Assembly: GCF_900102915.1 (NCBI RefSeq)
Contig: NZ_FNGG01000001.1
Coordinates: 744,001 to 808,000 of the forward strand
DNA from: Salinimicrobium catena
GTDB lineage: Bacteria > Bacteroidota > Bacteroidia > Flavobacteriales > Flavobacteriaceae
Direction of reading: 5' to 3'
Length of the DNA: 64,000 nt
The position numbers were made by a program, and so were the translations under genes. Under the pieces are notes generated by a model. That model was not told the DNA's origin and ran no database searches. It saw only the letters and a list, made by a program, of their open reading frames with translations. How positions within the stretch are numbered: the stretch's first letter is position 1; each line of letters begins with the position of its first letter. Positions 51,895 to 59,303 of the stretch are shown piece by piece.

Positions 51895-52203
51895 ATGGAG
51901 TATACTACTATTTGGGAAACGCGAAAACAGAATCAACTTTTCCTGTTGAGGAATATTTTTGAACAGAACAACATTGATTACAGGTTTCTTGATGAAAAAA
52001 ATACTTCTGGTCTTGTTGTAAGAGTACAGGTGGTAAGAGGGCAGGAGGAAAAGGCAGGTGCTTTGTTGCGTGAGAACGGGCTCCTAAAAGATCCAAGTCC
52101 GGGGGCAGAAAGAGTCACCCCGACTAAATTCTGGATCTGGCTGTTTGTAGCGCTTTTTATCATTATAGTTGCCGCCGTCATTATAAACTGGTGGATGCGA
52201 TAA
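51895..52203 (+). CDS. DUF2007 signal-transducing-type protein, copy 2
   Basis: 102 residues, same arrangement as its neighbour: soluble DUF2007-like domain (NQLFLLRNIFEQNNIDYRF) and a C-terminal helix (WIWLFVALFIIIVAAVII). The two differ strongly in sequence, so the duplication is old. Both face the cytoplasm if the single helix is a tail anchor. Confidence 0.8.
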   Translation: MEYTTIWETRKQNQLFLLRNIFEQNNIDYRFLDEKNTSGLVVRVQVVRGQEEKAGALLRENGLLKDPSPGAERVTPTKFWIWLFVALFIIIVAAVIINWWMR

Positions 52204-52240
52204 AAAAATCCCCTTTGGAAGTTCCAAAGAGGATTTTTTT
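52202..52240. terminator. Bidirectional terminator between DUF2007 and ahcY
   Basis: CTTTGGAA-G-TTCCAAAG core extended by partly paired AAATCC/GGATTT, with A and T runs on the two sides, so it can serve both convergent genes. Confidence 0.85.
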
Positions 52241-52245
52241 ATTTT

Positions 52246-52266
52246 GTCTAACGTCTAACGTCTAGT
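52246..52266. repeat. Tandem GTCTAAC words at the 3' end of ahcY
   Basis: GTCTAAC at 52246-52252 and 52253-52259, then GTCTAGT, running into the ahcY stop codon. A very short tandem; possibly part of a dispersed intergenic family. Confidence 0.55.
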
Positions 52267-53578
52267 AACGATAATATTCCGGTTTGAAAGGACCTTCAAC
52301 AGTCACGCCAATGTATTTGGCCTGCTCTTCGTTCAATTCGGTCAATTCAACTCCTATTCTGTCAAGGTGCAGCTTGGCCACTTTCTCATCAAGATGCTTC
52401 GGAAGCATGTAAACTTCGTTCTTGTACTTATCAGTATTCTTCCAAAGTTCGATCTGCGCCAAAGTCTGATTTGTGAACGAGTTACTCATCACAAAGCTTG
52501 GGTGGCCGGTAGCACAACCAAGGTTAACCAAACGACCTTCAGCTAAAAGAATGATATCTTTTCCGTTGATGGTATATTTGTCAACCTGTGGCTTGATCTC
52601 CACTTTAGTGTCTCCGTGGTTCTCGTTTAGCCATGCAACCTGGATCTCATTGTCGAAGTGACCGATGTTACAAACGATGGTCTTGTCTTTCATCGCCTCA
52701 AAATGCTCGGCTCTTACGATATCCTTATTCCCGGTGGTGGTGATCACGATGTCTGCCTTAGGTAAAACGGTTTCCAGTTTTTTCACTTCAAAACCGTCCA
52801 TTGCAGCCTGCAGAGCGCAAATTGGGTCGATCTCAGTCACGGTAACTATAGAACCTGCTCCTCTAAAAGAAGCGGCAGTACCTTTACCAACATCTCCGTA
52901 CCCGCAAACAACTACTCTTTTTCCGGCAAGCATCACATCTGTAGCACGACGGATCGCGTCTACCGCACTTTCTCTACATCCGTATTTGTTGTCGAATTTT
53001 GACTTGGTCACAGAGTCGTTCACGTTGATGGCAGGCATAGGAAGGGTTCCGTTCTTCATACGCTCGTAAAGCCTGTGAACTCCGGTAGTGGTCTCTTCAG
53101 AAAGACCTTTGATCCCTTCAGCAAGCTCCGGATATTTATCCAGCACCATATTGGTAAGGTCACCCCCGTCATCAAGGATCATGTTAAGTGGCTTACGCTC
53201 TTCTCCAAAGAAAAGGGTCTGCTCTATACACCAGTCGAATTCTTCCGCAGTCATTCCTTTCCACGCGTAAACAGAGATCCCTGCATCGGCAATCGCCGCG
53301 GCGGCCTGATCCTGGGTAGAGAAGATGTTACAAGAGCTCCAGGTAACTTCAGCACCCAAAGCTACAAGGGTTTCAATAAGCACGGCAGTTTGGATGGTCA
53401 TGTGAAGACATCCGGCAATGCGCGCGCCTTTAAGTGGCTGCTCGTCCTTGTACTCTTCCCTCAATGACATTAACCCCGGCATCTCGGCTTCGGCCAGTTC
53501 TATCTCTTTTCTCCCCCAGTCGGCAAGGGAAATATCTTTTACTTTATACGCAGTATAAGGTGCTGTTTTCGTTGACAT
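52262..53578 (-). CDS. ahcY: S-adenosylhomocysteine hydrolase
   Basis: 438 residues. Splits SAH to adenosine and homocysteine in the methyl cycle. It carries [13 protein letters not shown], the NAD-binding [22 protein letters not shown] and the C-terminal Lys-Tyr-Tyr region (PFKPEYYRY). No SAH or SAM riboswitch is visible in the short 5' region (53579-53639). Confidence 0.98.
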   Translation of the reverse strand: MSTKTAPYTAYKVKDISLADWGRKEIELAEAEMPGLMSLREEYKDEQPLKGARIAGCLHMTIQTAVLIETLVALGAEVTWSSCNIFSTQDQAAAAIADAGISVYAWKGMTAEEFDWCIEQTLFFGEERKPLNMILDDGGDLTNMVLDKYPELAEGIKGLSEETTTGVHRLYERMKNGTLPMPAINVNDSVTKSKFDNKYGCRESAVDAIRRATDVMLAGKRVVVCGYGDVGKGTAASFRGAGSIVTVTEIDPICALQAAMDGFEVKKLETVLPKADIVITTTGNKDIVRAEHFEAMKDKTIVCNIGHFDNEIQVAWLNENHGDTKVEIKPQVDKYTINGKDIILLAEGRLVNLGCATGHPSFVMSNSFTNQTLAQIELWKNTDKYKNEVYMLPKHLDEKVAKLHLDRIGVELTELNEEQAKYIGVTVEGPFKPEYYRY

Positions 53579-53639
53579 ATTCTTATATTTGATTTAGCTT
53601 TTTCTGAAGTGCAAAAATACAGAATATATAACATTTTTT

Positions 53640-54290
53640 ATGCCCCTTTACAAAAGAATAACAATAGACGCCGATACTAAAGTCCTCATTTGGAAGATAG
53701 AAGAGCCATATGAGGACTTAAGTCGTGGTATTGAGCTTACTGCTCATTGCAAGGAGAGGGTGGATGGCATGAAAAGTGACCTGCATCGTCGTGGTTTTAT
53801 GAGCGTACGCCATCTTTTGGCTGCGGAAGGTTATTCAGACCACGACCTGTATTATGATGAGCAGGGGAAACCGCATTTAAAAGATGATAATCATATTTCC
53901 ATTACCCATTCCTTTACGTTTTCGGCTATAATCATCGGAAAAAGGGAAGTGGGGATAGATATTGAAAAGCAGCGTGAAAAGATCCTTTTGATCGCACACA
54001 AGTTCACTCCGATAGAGGAATACCGCACCCTGGCCAATTCAGATGCTTTGGTAAGGAAGCTTACCATAGTTTGGGGTGCCAAGGAAGCGGTCTATAAGAT
54101 CTACGCCACTCCTAAGGTCAGTTTTCTGCAACACATCAATATCACCGACTTTGATTTTGACGATCAAAGGACCACCGGAAAGATATCTTTTAACGGCAGC
54201 GTTTCCTGGTATGATTTCGATTTCCTGGAATTTGAAGGTTTTACCTGTGTCTATGCCATGCCGAAGGAGGAAAAACCGATAACCGGATGA
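53640..54290 (+). CDS. 4'-Phosphopantetheinyl transferase
   Basis: 216 residues, Sfp-type. It transfers phosphopantetheine from CoA to carrier proteins. The Mg2+ motif is in VGIDIEKQR and the second signature is WGAKEAVYK. Length suits the Sfp rather than the short AcpS class. Its ATGA overlap with the following gene suggests coupling, although the functional link is unclear. Confidence 0.9.
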   Translation: MPLYKRITIDADTKVLIWKIEEPYEDLSRGIELTAHCKERVDGMKSDLHRRGFMSVRHLLAAEGYSDHDLYYDEQGKPHLKDDNHISITHSFTFSAIIIGKREVGIDIEKQREKILLIAHKFTPIEEYRTLANSDALVRKLTIVWGAKEAVYKIYATPKVSFLQHINITDFDFDDQRTTGKISFNGSVSWYDFDFLEFEGFTCVYAMPKEEKPITG

Positions 54291-55018
54291 GGTTGGTGAA
54301 AAATGGCATTTTTGAGTCTATTGTCGGACAAGGTCAACTGTTGGCCGTACTCATTGATCCGGACAAATTTGAAGCTGATGTGGTTTCTTCATTTTTGAAG
54401 AAGATCCCCGAATTCACCACGCATCTTTTTGTGGGCGGAAGCACAGTGGAAAAGGGTAGGACCGAAGCCTGTATAGAACGCCTGAAGCAGGAGACCTCTC
54501 TGCCCATTATCATTTTCCCCGGAGACCATTCGCAGATCACCCCTTTGGCCGATGCCTTATTGTTCCTGAGCCTTATCTCCGGAAGGAACCCCGAGTACCT
54601 TATCGAGCAACAGGTACAGGCAGTTGACAGCCTTCAAAATATGGACCTGGAAGTGATCCCTACCGGCTACATTCTGGTTGACGGCGGAAGAGAGTGCGCG
54701 GTACAAAGAGTAAGTAAAACCCTTCCCATGTCACAGGAAAGACCAGAGGAGATCGTAAAAACGGCCTTGGCCGGAGAGTTTTCAGGTAAAAAACTGATCT
54801 ACCTGGAAGCAGGAAGCGGGGCCAAGAAGCCGGTTTCCGAAGAGATCATAAAAGCGGTCAAAAATGCTGTTTCCATTCCTCTCATCGTGGGGGGCGGAAT
54901 TCGTTCCTCTCAACAACTTGAAGCCGCTTATGCCGCCGGAGCCGATATGGTGGTGGTGGGTACAGCCTTTGAGAAAGGCGAATTCTTTACTGCCACTGCA
55001 GCGTGTTCGTCAAATTAA
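54287..55018 (+). CDS. Geranylgeranylglyceryl/heptaprenylglyceryl phosphate synthase (PcrB/GGGPS)
   Basis: 243 residues, TIM-barrel prenyltransferase that links an isoprenoid chain to sn-glycerol-1-phosphate. Motifs: VLIDPDKF near the start, HLFVGGSTVEKGRTE, YLEAGSGAKKPVS and VGGGIRSSQQLEAAYAAGAD. It belongs to the GGGPS family best known from archaeal ether lipids; Bacteroidota homologues are characterised members. The lipid product in this organism is unknown. Confidence 0.92.
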   Translation: MRLVKNGIFESIVGQGQLLAVLIDPDKFEADVVSSFLKKIPEFTTHLFVGGSTVEKGRTEACIERLKQETSLPIIIFPGDHSQITPLADALLFLSLISGRNPEYLIEQQVQAVDSLQNMDLEVIPTGYILVDGGRECAVQRVSKTLPMSQERPEEIVKTALAGEFSGKKLIYLEAGSGAKKPVSEEIIKAVKNAVSIPLIVGGGIRSSQQLEAAYAAGADMVVVGTAFEKGEFFTATAACSSN

Positions 55019-55115
55019 TTGAGAAAAAGACTTTCCAAAAGTGTTAAACTTCCTAATTTTGATTAGCGAAATGGTCTTACCGGCCTGTTTTAGTTTATAA
55101 ATAAAGACTTTTAGA

Positions 55116-55376
55116 ATGCAAATTTCAGTTGAACTTGCTCTTACTCCGCTTCAGGATGATTTTGAGCCCCCGATCAAGAAATTCATAAAAGACCTCAGGA
55201 ATTCGGGTTTTACAGTAATGGAAAATCCTTTAAGTACTCAGATATACGGCGATTATGATAAATTGATGGAATTCCTGACCGAGGAGATCAAAGAGACCTT
55301 CCAGAACCTGGATCATGTGCTCATGACCATGAAGATCGTGAAGAGCAACAGGAGCGACTATGCAGCCAATTTTTGA
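55116..55376 (+). CDS. Thiamine-binding-like (YkoF/DUF77-fold) small protein
   Basis: 86 residues, single alpha/beta domain (ISVELALTPLQDDFEPPIKK; NPLSTQIYGDYDKLMEFLTE). It resembles the MTH1187/YkoF thiamine-binding family. The pnuC ATG lies within its last codons (17-nt overlap). No TPP riboswitch precedes it (55019-55115 shows no thi-box). It may bind a vitamin carried by the adjacent transporter. Confidence 0.7.
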   Translation: MQISVELALTPLQDDFEPPIKKFIKDLRNSGFTVMENPLSTQIYGDYDKLMEFLTEEIKETFQNLDHVLMTMKIVKSNRSDYAANF

Positions 55377-55992
55377 TTTCTTCTTTCAGCAGTACCAGGA
55401 TTACCCCACTCTATTCATCATTCTGGAGATCATCGCGGTGATCTTTGGTTTTCTTTCAGTCTGGTATTCCAAGCAGGAGAATATTCTGGTATACCCGACG
55501 GGTATAATAAGTACGGTCATTTTTGTTTACCTGCTGTGGCAATGGGAACTGCTGGGAGACATGATGATCAACTTCTATTATGCCAGCATGAGTGTATATG
55601 GCTGGTATGTATGGACAAGAAAGGTGGATGCAGTGCATTTTACTCCGGTTACCCGTACCACCTCAAAAGAAAAGCTGTGGAGCGTGCTGATCTTTGTGGG
55701 AACGCTCATCTTTGTGTATGGAGTTTACGAGGCTTTCGACAAATGGAACAACTGGACCGCTTATATTGATACCGTGACCACGGCCATTTTCTTTGTGGGA
55801 ATGTGGCTGATGGCCCGTAAAAAGATCGAGAACTGGATCTACTGGATCATTGGCGACCTCATCTCGGTCCCGCTGTATTTTTACAAGGGGCTGACTTTTA
55901 CCAGTCTCCAGTATTTCTTATTTACAATAATCGCCATTTCTGGCTACTTAGCATGGAAAGAAAGCTTGAACAAGAATCCTGTGACTGCCTAA
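55360..55992 (+). CDS. pnuC: PnuC-family vitamin transporter
   Basis: 210 residues, seven or so helices. PnuC signatures: LSVWYSKQENILVYPTGIIST, YYASMSVYGWYVW and IGDLISVPLYFYKGL. The Trp/Tyr-rich binding-site pattern is seen. Family members move nicotinamide riboside or, in Bacteroidota, thiamine. The kinase downstream argues for nicotinamide riboside, the small protein upstream for thiamine; the sequence alone does not decide. Confidence 0.9.
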   Translation: MQPIFDFFFQQYQDYPTLFIILEIIAVIFGFLSVWYSKQENILVYPTGIISTVIFVYLLWQWELLGDMMINFYYASMSVYGWYVWTRKVDAVHFTPVTRTTSKEKLWSVLIFVGTLIFVYGVYEAFDKWNNWTAYIDTVTTAIFFVGMWLMARKKIENWIYWIIGDLISVPLYFYKGLTFTSLQYFLFTIIAISGYLAWKESLNKNPVTA

Positions 55993-56531
55993 GGGTGGTG
56001 CTCTACGGACCCGAATCTACCGGAAAGACCACTCTGGCAAGAATGCTGGCTGCCCATTTTAATACTGAATGGGTGCCCGAATTCTCGCGCGATTATTTAC
56101 AGGAGAAGTGGGATGAGCAACAGGAGATCTGTAGCATGGAAGATATCCTGCCTATTGCACAGGGGCAAATGGCCATAGAAAATGAGAAAGCCAGGGAGGC
56201 CAATAAGGTGCTTTTTTGCGATACCAACCTGCTCGAAACAGCTGTTTATTCTGCCGCTTATTTTGACGGATTCTGTGAGCCGGCACTTCTTAAACATGCG
56301 TTAAATGCTCATTACGATCTCTATTTTTTAACGTATATTGACGTTCCCTGGGTTGAAGACGATTTGCGCGACCGGCCCCATCAACGGGATCTTATGTTCG
56401 CCAAATTCAAAGAACCATTAGACAATTACAACAAGCCATATCACATCCTGAAGGGAAATTTGCAGGAGCGATTTGCTATGGCTGTAAAAATGATTGAGGA
56501 ACTTATAAAAAGTAAAGAAGTTGGGATTTAA
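55953..56531 (+). CDS. NadR-like ATPase / nicotinamide-riboside kinase domain protein
   Basis: 192 residues. P-loop at 19-27 (GPESTGKTT), then EFSRDYL and the late LRDRPHQRDLMF region, as in the ribosylnicotinamide kinase half of NadR. The adenylyltransferase half is absent. It overlaps the 3' end of pnuC by 40 nt, and is likely to trap the imported substrate by phosphorylation. Confidence 0.85.
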   Translation: MERKLEQESCDCLRVVLYGPESTGKTTLARMLAAHFNTEWVPEFSRDYLQEKWDEQQEICSMEDILPIAQGQMAIENEKAREANKVLFCDTNLLETAVYSAAYFDGFCEPALLKHALNAHYDLYFLTYIDVPWVEDDLRDRPHQRDLMFAKFKEPLDNYNKPYHILKGNLQERFAMAVKMIEELIKSKEVGI

Positions 56532-58071
56532 TAATAAAGACTTAAAGCAAATAAAGCAGAAAGGAATATCTCCGGAAAAAGTAGAACAACAAATAGCTAT
56601 TTTCGAACGGGGTAATGTAGTGGTCAATATTCGGGAGGCTGCCACTTTAAGGAATGGGATCCTGGCAATTTCTGAAGAGGAAAAGGAGGATCTCGTTGGG
56701 ATATATGAAAATAAGAAAGAGGAGCTGGATATTCTAAAATTCGTGCCGGCTTCCGGGGCAGCGACGCGAATGTTCAAAGCTTTTTATCAATTTCTGGAGG
56801 AATACGATCCCGAGAAGGAAAACCTCGAGGATTATGTGGAGCGCAAAAATGACCCTAAGCTGGAGCTTTTCTTCAGCCGAATGAAAGATCTACCATTTTA
56901 TGATAACGCCTTGGAGATACTTCGAAAGAAGCATTCGGACTACGACCAGCTTTCCGAAGATAAACAGCAATATTATTTTGTGAAGACCATGCTGGAAGAG
57001 GATGGGCTGGACCTGGGAGACCAGCCAAAAGGCCTGGTTCCGTTTCATAAATATGAGGGGCACCTGGCCTCAGCTTTTGAAGAGCATCTAAGAGAAGCTG
57101 TTGATTATGCCTCTTCAGGAAACAAGGTGCGCATTCATTTTACAGTTTCCGAAGAGCACCGCGCTAAATTCGAAGCCGAGGCAAAAGAAGTGATTCCGAC
57201 CCTTGAAAAGGAAACGGGAAAAGATTTTCACATCTCCTACTCTTATCAAGATCCCGAAACCGATACCATTGCCGTTACCAAAGAAAATGAGCCATTTCGT
57301 GACGAGAACGGCGACCTGTTCTTCAGGCCCGGTGGCCACGGGGCGCTTATTGAGAATCTCAATGCCCAGGTGGCCGATGTCATTTTTATCAAGAACATCG
57401 ATAACGTGGTGATCCCGAAGAACCGGCAGGTGCTGAAAGAAAACAAGGAAATGCTGGCAGGAAAACTCCTGGAGCTGCAGGACAAGATCTTCAGCTGTTT
57501 GCAGCAGCTTGAAAAGGAACTTAGTCAGAATGATCTGGAGGAGATGATCGATTTTGTTCAGAAGGAGCTCAATTCCGGTCTAAGTATAAACTTTGATGAA
57601 CTGTCAACTGAAGAAAAAGTTTTCACTCTAAAAAGAAAGCTCAACAGGCCTTTAAGGGTCTGTGGAATGGTAAAGAACGAGGGCGAACCCGGCGGAGGCC
57701 CATTTTGGGTGACCCATAAGAACGGGGAGATCTCCTTGCAGATCGTGGAAGGTTCACAGATAGACCACGAAAATTACCAGCAGAGCAAGATCGCGCAGGA
57801 AGCAACTCACTTTAATCCTGTAGATATTGTGTGTTCCTTTAAGGATTATAAAGGCAAGAAGTTTGACCTGCATGAATTCGTGGATGAGGAAACCAGTTTT
57901 ATCGCCAATAAGACCAAAGACGGTAAGGAGCTGAAAGCCCTGGAACTTCCCGGATTATGGAATGGGGCCATGTCTAACTGGATCAGCATTTTTGTGGAAG
58001 TTCCAGTAGAGACCTTCAATCCTGTCAAGACTGTGGCCGACCTGCTGAAACCGACCCACCTGGTCAAATAG
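56521..58071 (+). CDS. DUF4301 protein
   Basis: 516 residues starting at TTG 56521, which overlaps the kinase stop by 11 nt; no nearby ATG exists. It matches DUF4301 (FVPASGAATRMFKA; RPGGHGALIENLN; MVKNEGEPGGGPFWV). A nucleotide-sugar pyrophosphorylase-like fold seems possible from the GAATRMF and GGHGAL motifs, but catalytic function is not shown. Always in one operon with the kinase here. Confidence 0.85.
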   Translation: MGFNNKDLKQIKQKGISPEKVEQQIAIFERGNVVVNIREAATLRNGILAISEEEKEDLVGIYENKKEELDILKFVPASGAATRMFKAFYQFLEEYDPEKENLEDYVERKNDPKLELFFSRMKDLPFYDNALEILRKKHSDYDQLSEDKQQYYFVKTMLEEDGLDLGDQPKGLVPFHKYEGHLASAFEEHLREAVDYASSGNKVRIHFTVSEEHRAKFEAEAKEVIPTLEKETGKDFHISYSYQDPETDTIAVTKENEPFRDENGDLFFRPGGHGALIENLNAQVADVIFIKNIDNVVIPKNRQVLKENKEMLAGKLLELQDKIFSCLQQLEKELSQNDLEEMIDFVQKELNSGLSINFDELSTEEKVFTLKRKLNRPLRVCGMVKNEGEPGGGPFWVTHKNGEISLQIVEGSQIDHENYQQSKIAQEATHFNPVDIVCSFKDYKGKKFDLHEFVDEETSFIANKTKDGKELKALELPGLWNGAMSNWISIFVEVPVETFNPVKTVADLLKPTHLVK

Positions 58072-58073
58072 CA

Positions 58074-58478
58074 GTGGACGAAAAACAACTCATACACGAA
58101 GCCTGGTACAAAGCGGTACGGAGTTCGGGAGCCGGAGGACAAAATGTGAATAAGGTGTCCTCCAAGGTTGAACTTCACTTTGACCTGGCTTCTTCAACAG
58201 CTTTTTCAGATGATGAAAAGGCCGGACTTCAGAAAAAACTCCAATCCCGTCTTACCACCAGTAACGAACTTATTCTGCAGTGTGACGAATCCCGAAGTCA
58301 GCTCAAGAACAAGGAGATCGTGACCCAACGATTCCTGGAATTGATCAGGGAAGGGCTGAAAAAACCCAAAACCCGTAAAAAGACAAAACCTTCCAAGGCT
58401 GCAAAGCTTAAGCGCCTCAGAGAGAAAAAGCATCGTTCAGAAAAGAAGGCTTCCCGCCGTGACCCTCTCAAGGAATAG
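58074..58478 (+). CDS. arfB: Alternative ribosome-rescue factor B (peptidyl-tRNA hydrolase)
   Basis: 134 residues from GTG 58074. Catalytic GGQ at 21-23 in RSSGAGGQNVNKVSSKVEL and the Lys/Arg-rich C-terminal tail (KLKRLREKKHRSEKKASRR) that enters the mRNA channel of stalled ribosomes. It is too short to be a full release factor. It starts 2 nt after the DUF4301 stop. Confidence 0.93.
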   Translation: MDEKQLIHEAWYKAVRSSGAGGQNVNKVSSKVELHFDLASSTAFSDDEKAGLQKKLQSRLTTSNELILQCDESRSQLKNKEIVTQRFLELIREGLKKPKTRKKTKPSKAAKLKRLREKKHRSEKKASRRDPLKE

Positions 58479-58680
58479 AAGTCGAAGCTTAACTGAGGAA
58501 TAATTCTACAATTTTTTGGGGAAAAATCCCAGTTTTACCCACTCTACACATTCGTTAAGGTAATTATAAATCCCCGTATATGCTGGGCTTAAAGGTGATG
58601 TGGGCGAATTGGTATGTTTATAGCTCTATACCTAACAACCTTAAAAACTTGAATTAGTAACAAACAAAAAAAATTGAATT

Positions 58681-59019
58681 ATGAAAAAGATAGTTTTATC
58701 TGTAGTAGCCGCATCAGCAATGATTTTTTCAACTCAGACTATGAATGCGCAAGTAGCAAACGCTGAAGCAGAAGTTGCCGTTGAGCAAACTGAACAAAAA
58801 GCCGAGTGGCGTCAGGTTGAAGTAGCTGAATTGCCTGCCGAAGTACAACAAGCTGTAGAGCGCGACTTTGCAGGTGCTGTAATTGCAGAAGCTCATGTAA
58901 AAGAAAAAGAAGGTGAGCAAAAATTCAAACTCGTGGTGCAGACTGCTGAAGGAGAGCAAAAAGAGCTTTACGCAGATGCCCAGGGTAACTGGATTGATAA
59001 AGATAAAAAGGATAAGTAA
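58681..59019 (+). CDS. Small secreted PepSY-like protein
   Basis: 112 residues. Signal peptide ending near MNAQ (residue 23), a Glu/Ala-rich stretch, then a PepSY-like/DUF2874 module (LPAEVQQAVERDFAGAVIAE; FKLVVQTAEGEQKELYADAQG in part). Probably periplasmic. Its stop codon overlaps a candidate promoter of the RNA downstream. The 202-bp 5' gap (58479-58680) shows no recognisable element. Confidence 0.8.
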   Translation: MKKIVLSVVAASAMIFSTQTMNAQVANAEAEVAVEQTEQKAEWRQVEVAELPAEVQQAVERDFAGAVIAEAHVKEKEGEQKFKLVVQTAEGEQKELYADAQGNWIDKDKKDK

Positions 59020-59025
59020 TCTTTG
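58994..59025 (+). promoter_or_regulatory. Candidate promoter of the structured RNA
   Basis: TTG (58994-58996), 20 nt, TAATCTTTG (59017-59025). The -7 box has three rather than two bases between TA and TTTG and overlaps the upstream stop codon. Confidence 0.45.
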
Positions 59026-59032
59026 ACCGCCG

Positions 59033-59242
59033 CGAATAGGAGAAACCGACTCCTGGTGGCAGACCTCCCATAGGCACACATGTTATAGATTGTCATTCTG
59101 TTAATCATATTGTCGTTTTCCCTACAAGCGTCTTTACGATGAAGAGAATGATCGAGACGGGAGGTCTGAAGAAACGGAGGTTAAGTTATACCTTAACAAG
59201 GTTAAATTTTTCAGAAAAGGAGCTGTAAAGCTCCTTTTTTTT
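59033..59242 (+). ncRNA. Candidate structured RNA (possibly 6S-like)
   Basis: About 210 nt between a PepSY-like gene and a response-regulator gene, with no good ORF. A perfect 10-bp closing stem, CAGACCTCCC (59060-59069) with GGGAGGTCTG (59159-59168), encloses a 23-nt internal bulge, then TCATTCT (59093-59099) paired with AGAATGA (59145-59151) and TCGT with ACGA. Small flanking hairpins are AGGAG/CTCCT (59038-59054) and GTTAAG/CTTAAC (59180s). It ends in a strong terminator. The layout resembles a 6S RNA: closing stem, open bubble, terminal stem. Identity is inference; another family is possible. Confidence 0.5.
59215..59242 (+). terminator. Strong intrinsic terminator
   Basis: AAGGAGCT, GTAA loop, AGCTCCTT, followed by eight T. 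It lies 61 nt before the response-regulator gene and too far from any upstream CDS stop (196 nt) to serve only the PepSY-like gene. Confidence 0.92.
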
Positions 59243-59252
59243 ATACTTATTT

Positions 59253-59285
59253 TTGGATTTGGCGCTTCATAAAAACCTAATTTTG
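59253..59285 (+). promoter_or_regulatory. Promoter of the response-regulator gene
   Basis: TTG (59253-59255), 22 nt, TAATTTTG (59278-59285). A second -7-like box TATTTTTG (59248-59255) overlaps the first element. The leader would be about 12 nt. Confidence 0.6.
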
Positions 59286-59303
59286 TGGAGAGTTTAAAGA
59301 TTT

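Noticed and set aside
52246-52266. CRISPR-like array
   Set aside because: Repeat unit is only 7 bp with no spacers and no cas genes.
55019-55115. TPP riboswitch before the thiamine-binding-like/pnuC operon
   Set aside because: No CTGAGA, GAACCTG or AATGCTG blocks are present.
59041-59303. Sigma-54 (-24/-12) promoter before the NtrC-type regulator
   Set aside because: A TGGCAG word is followed at the right distance only by AGGCA, not TTGC; a housekeeping promoter at 59253-59285 fits better.
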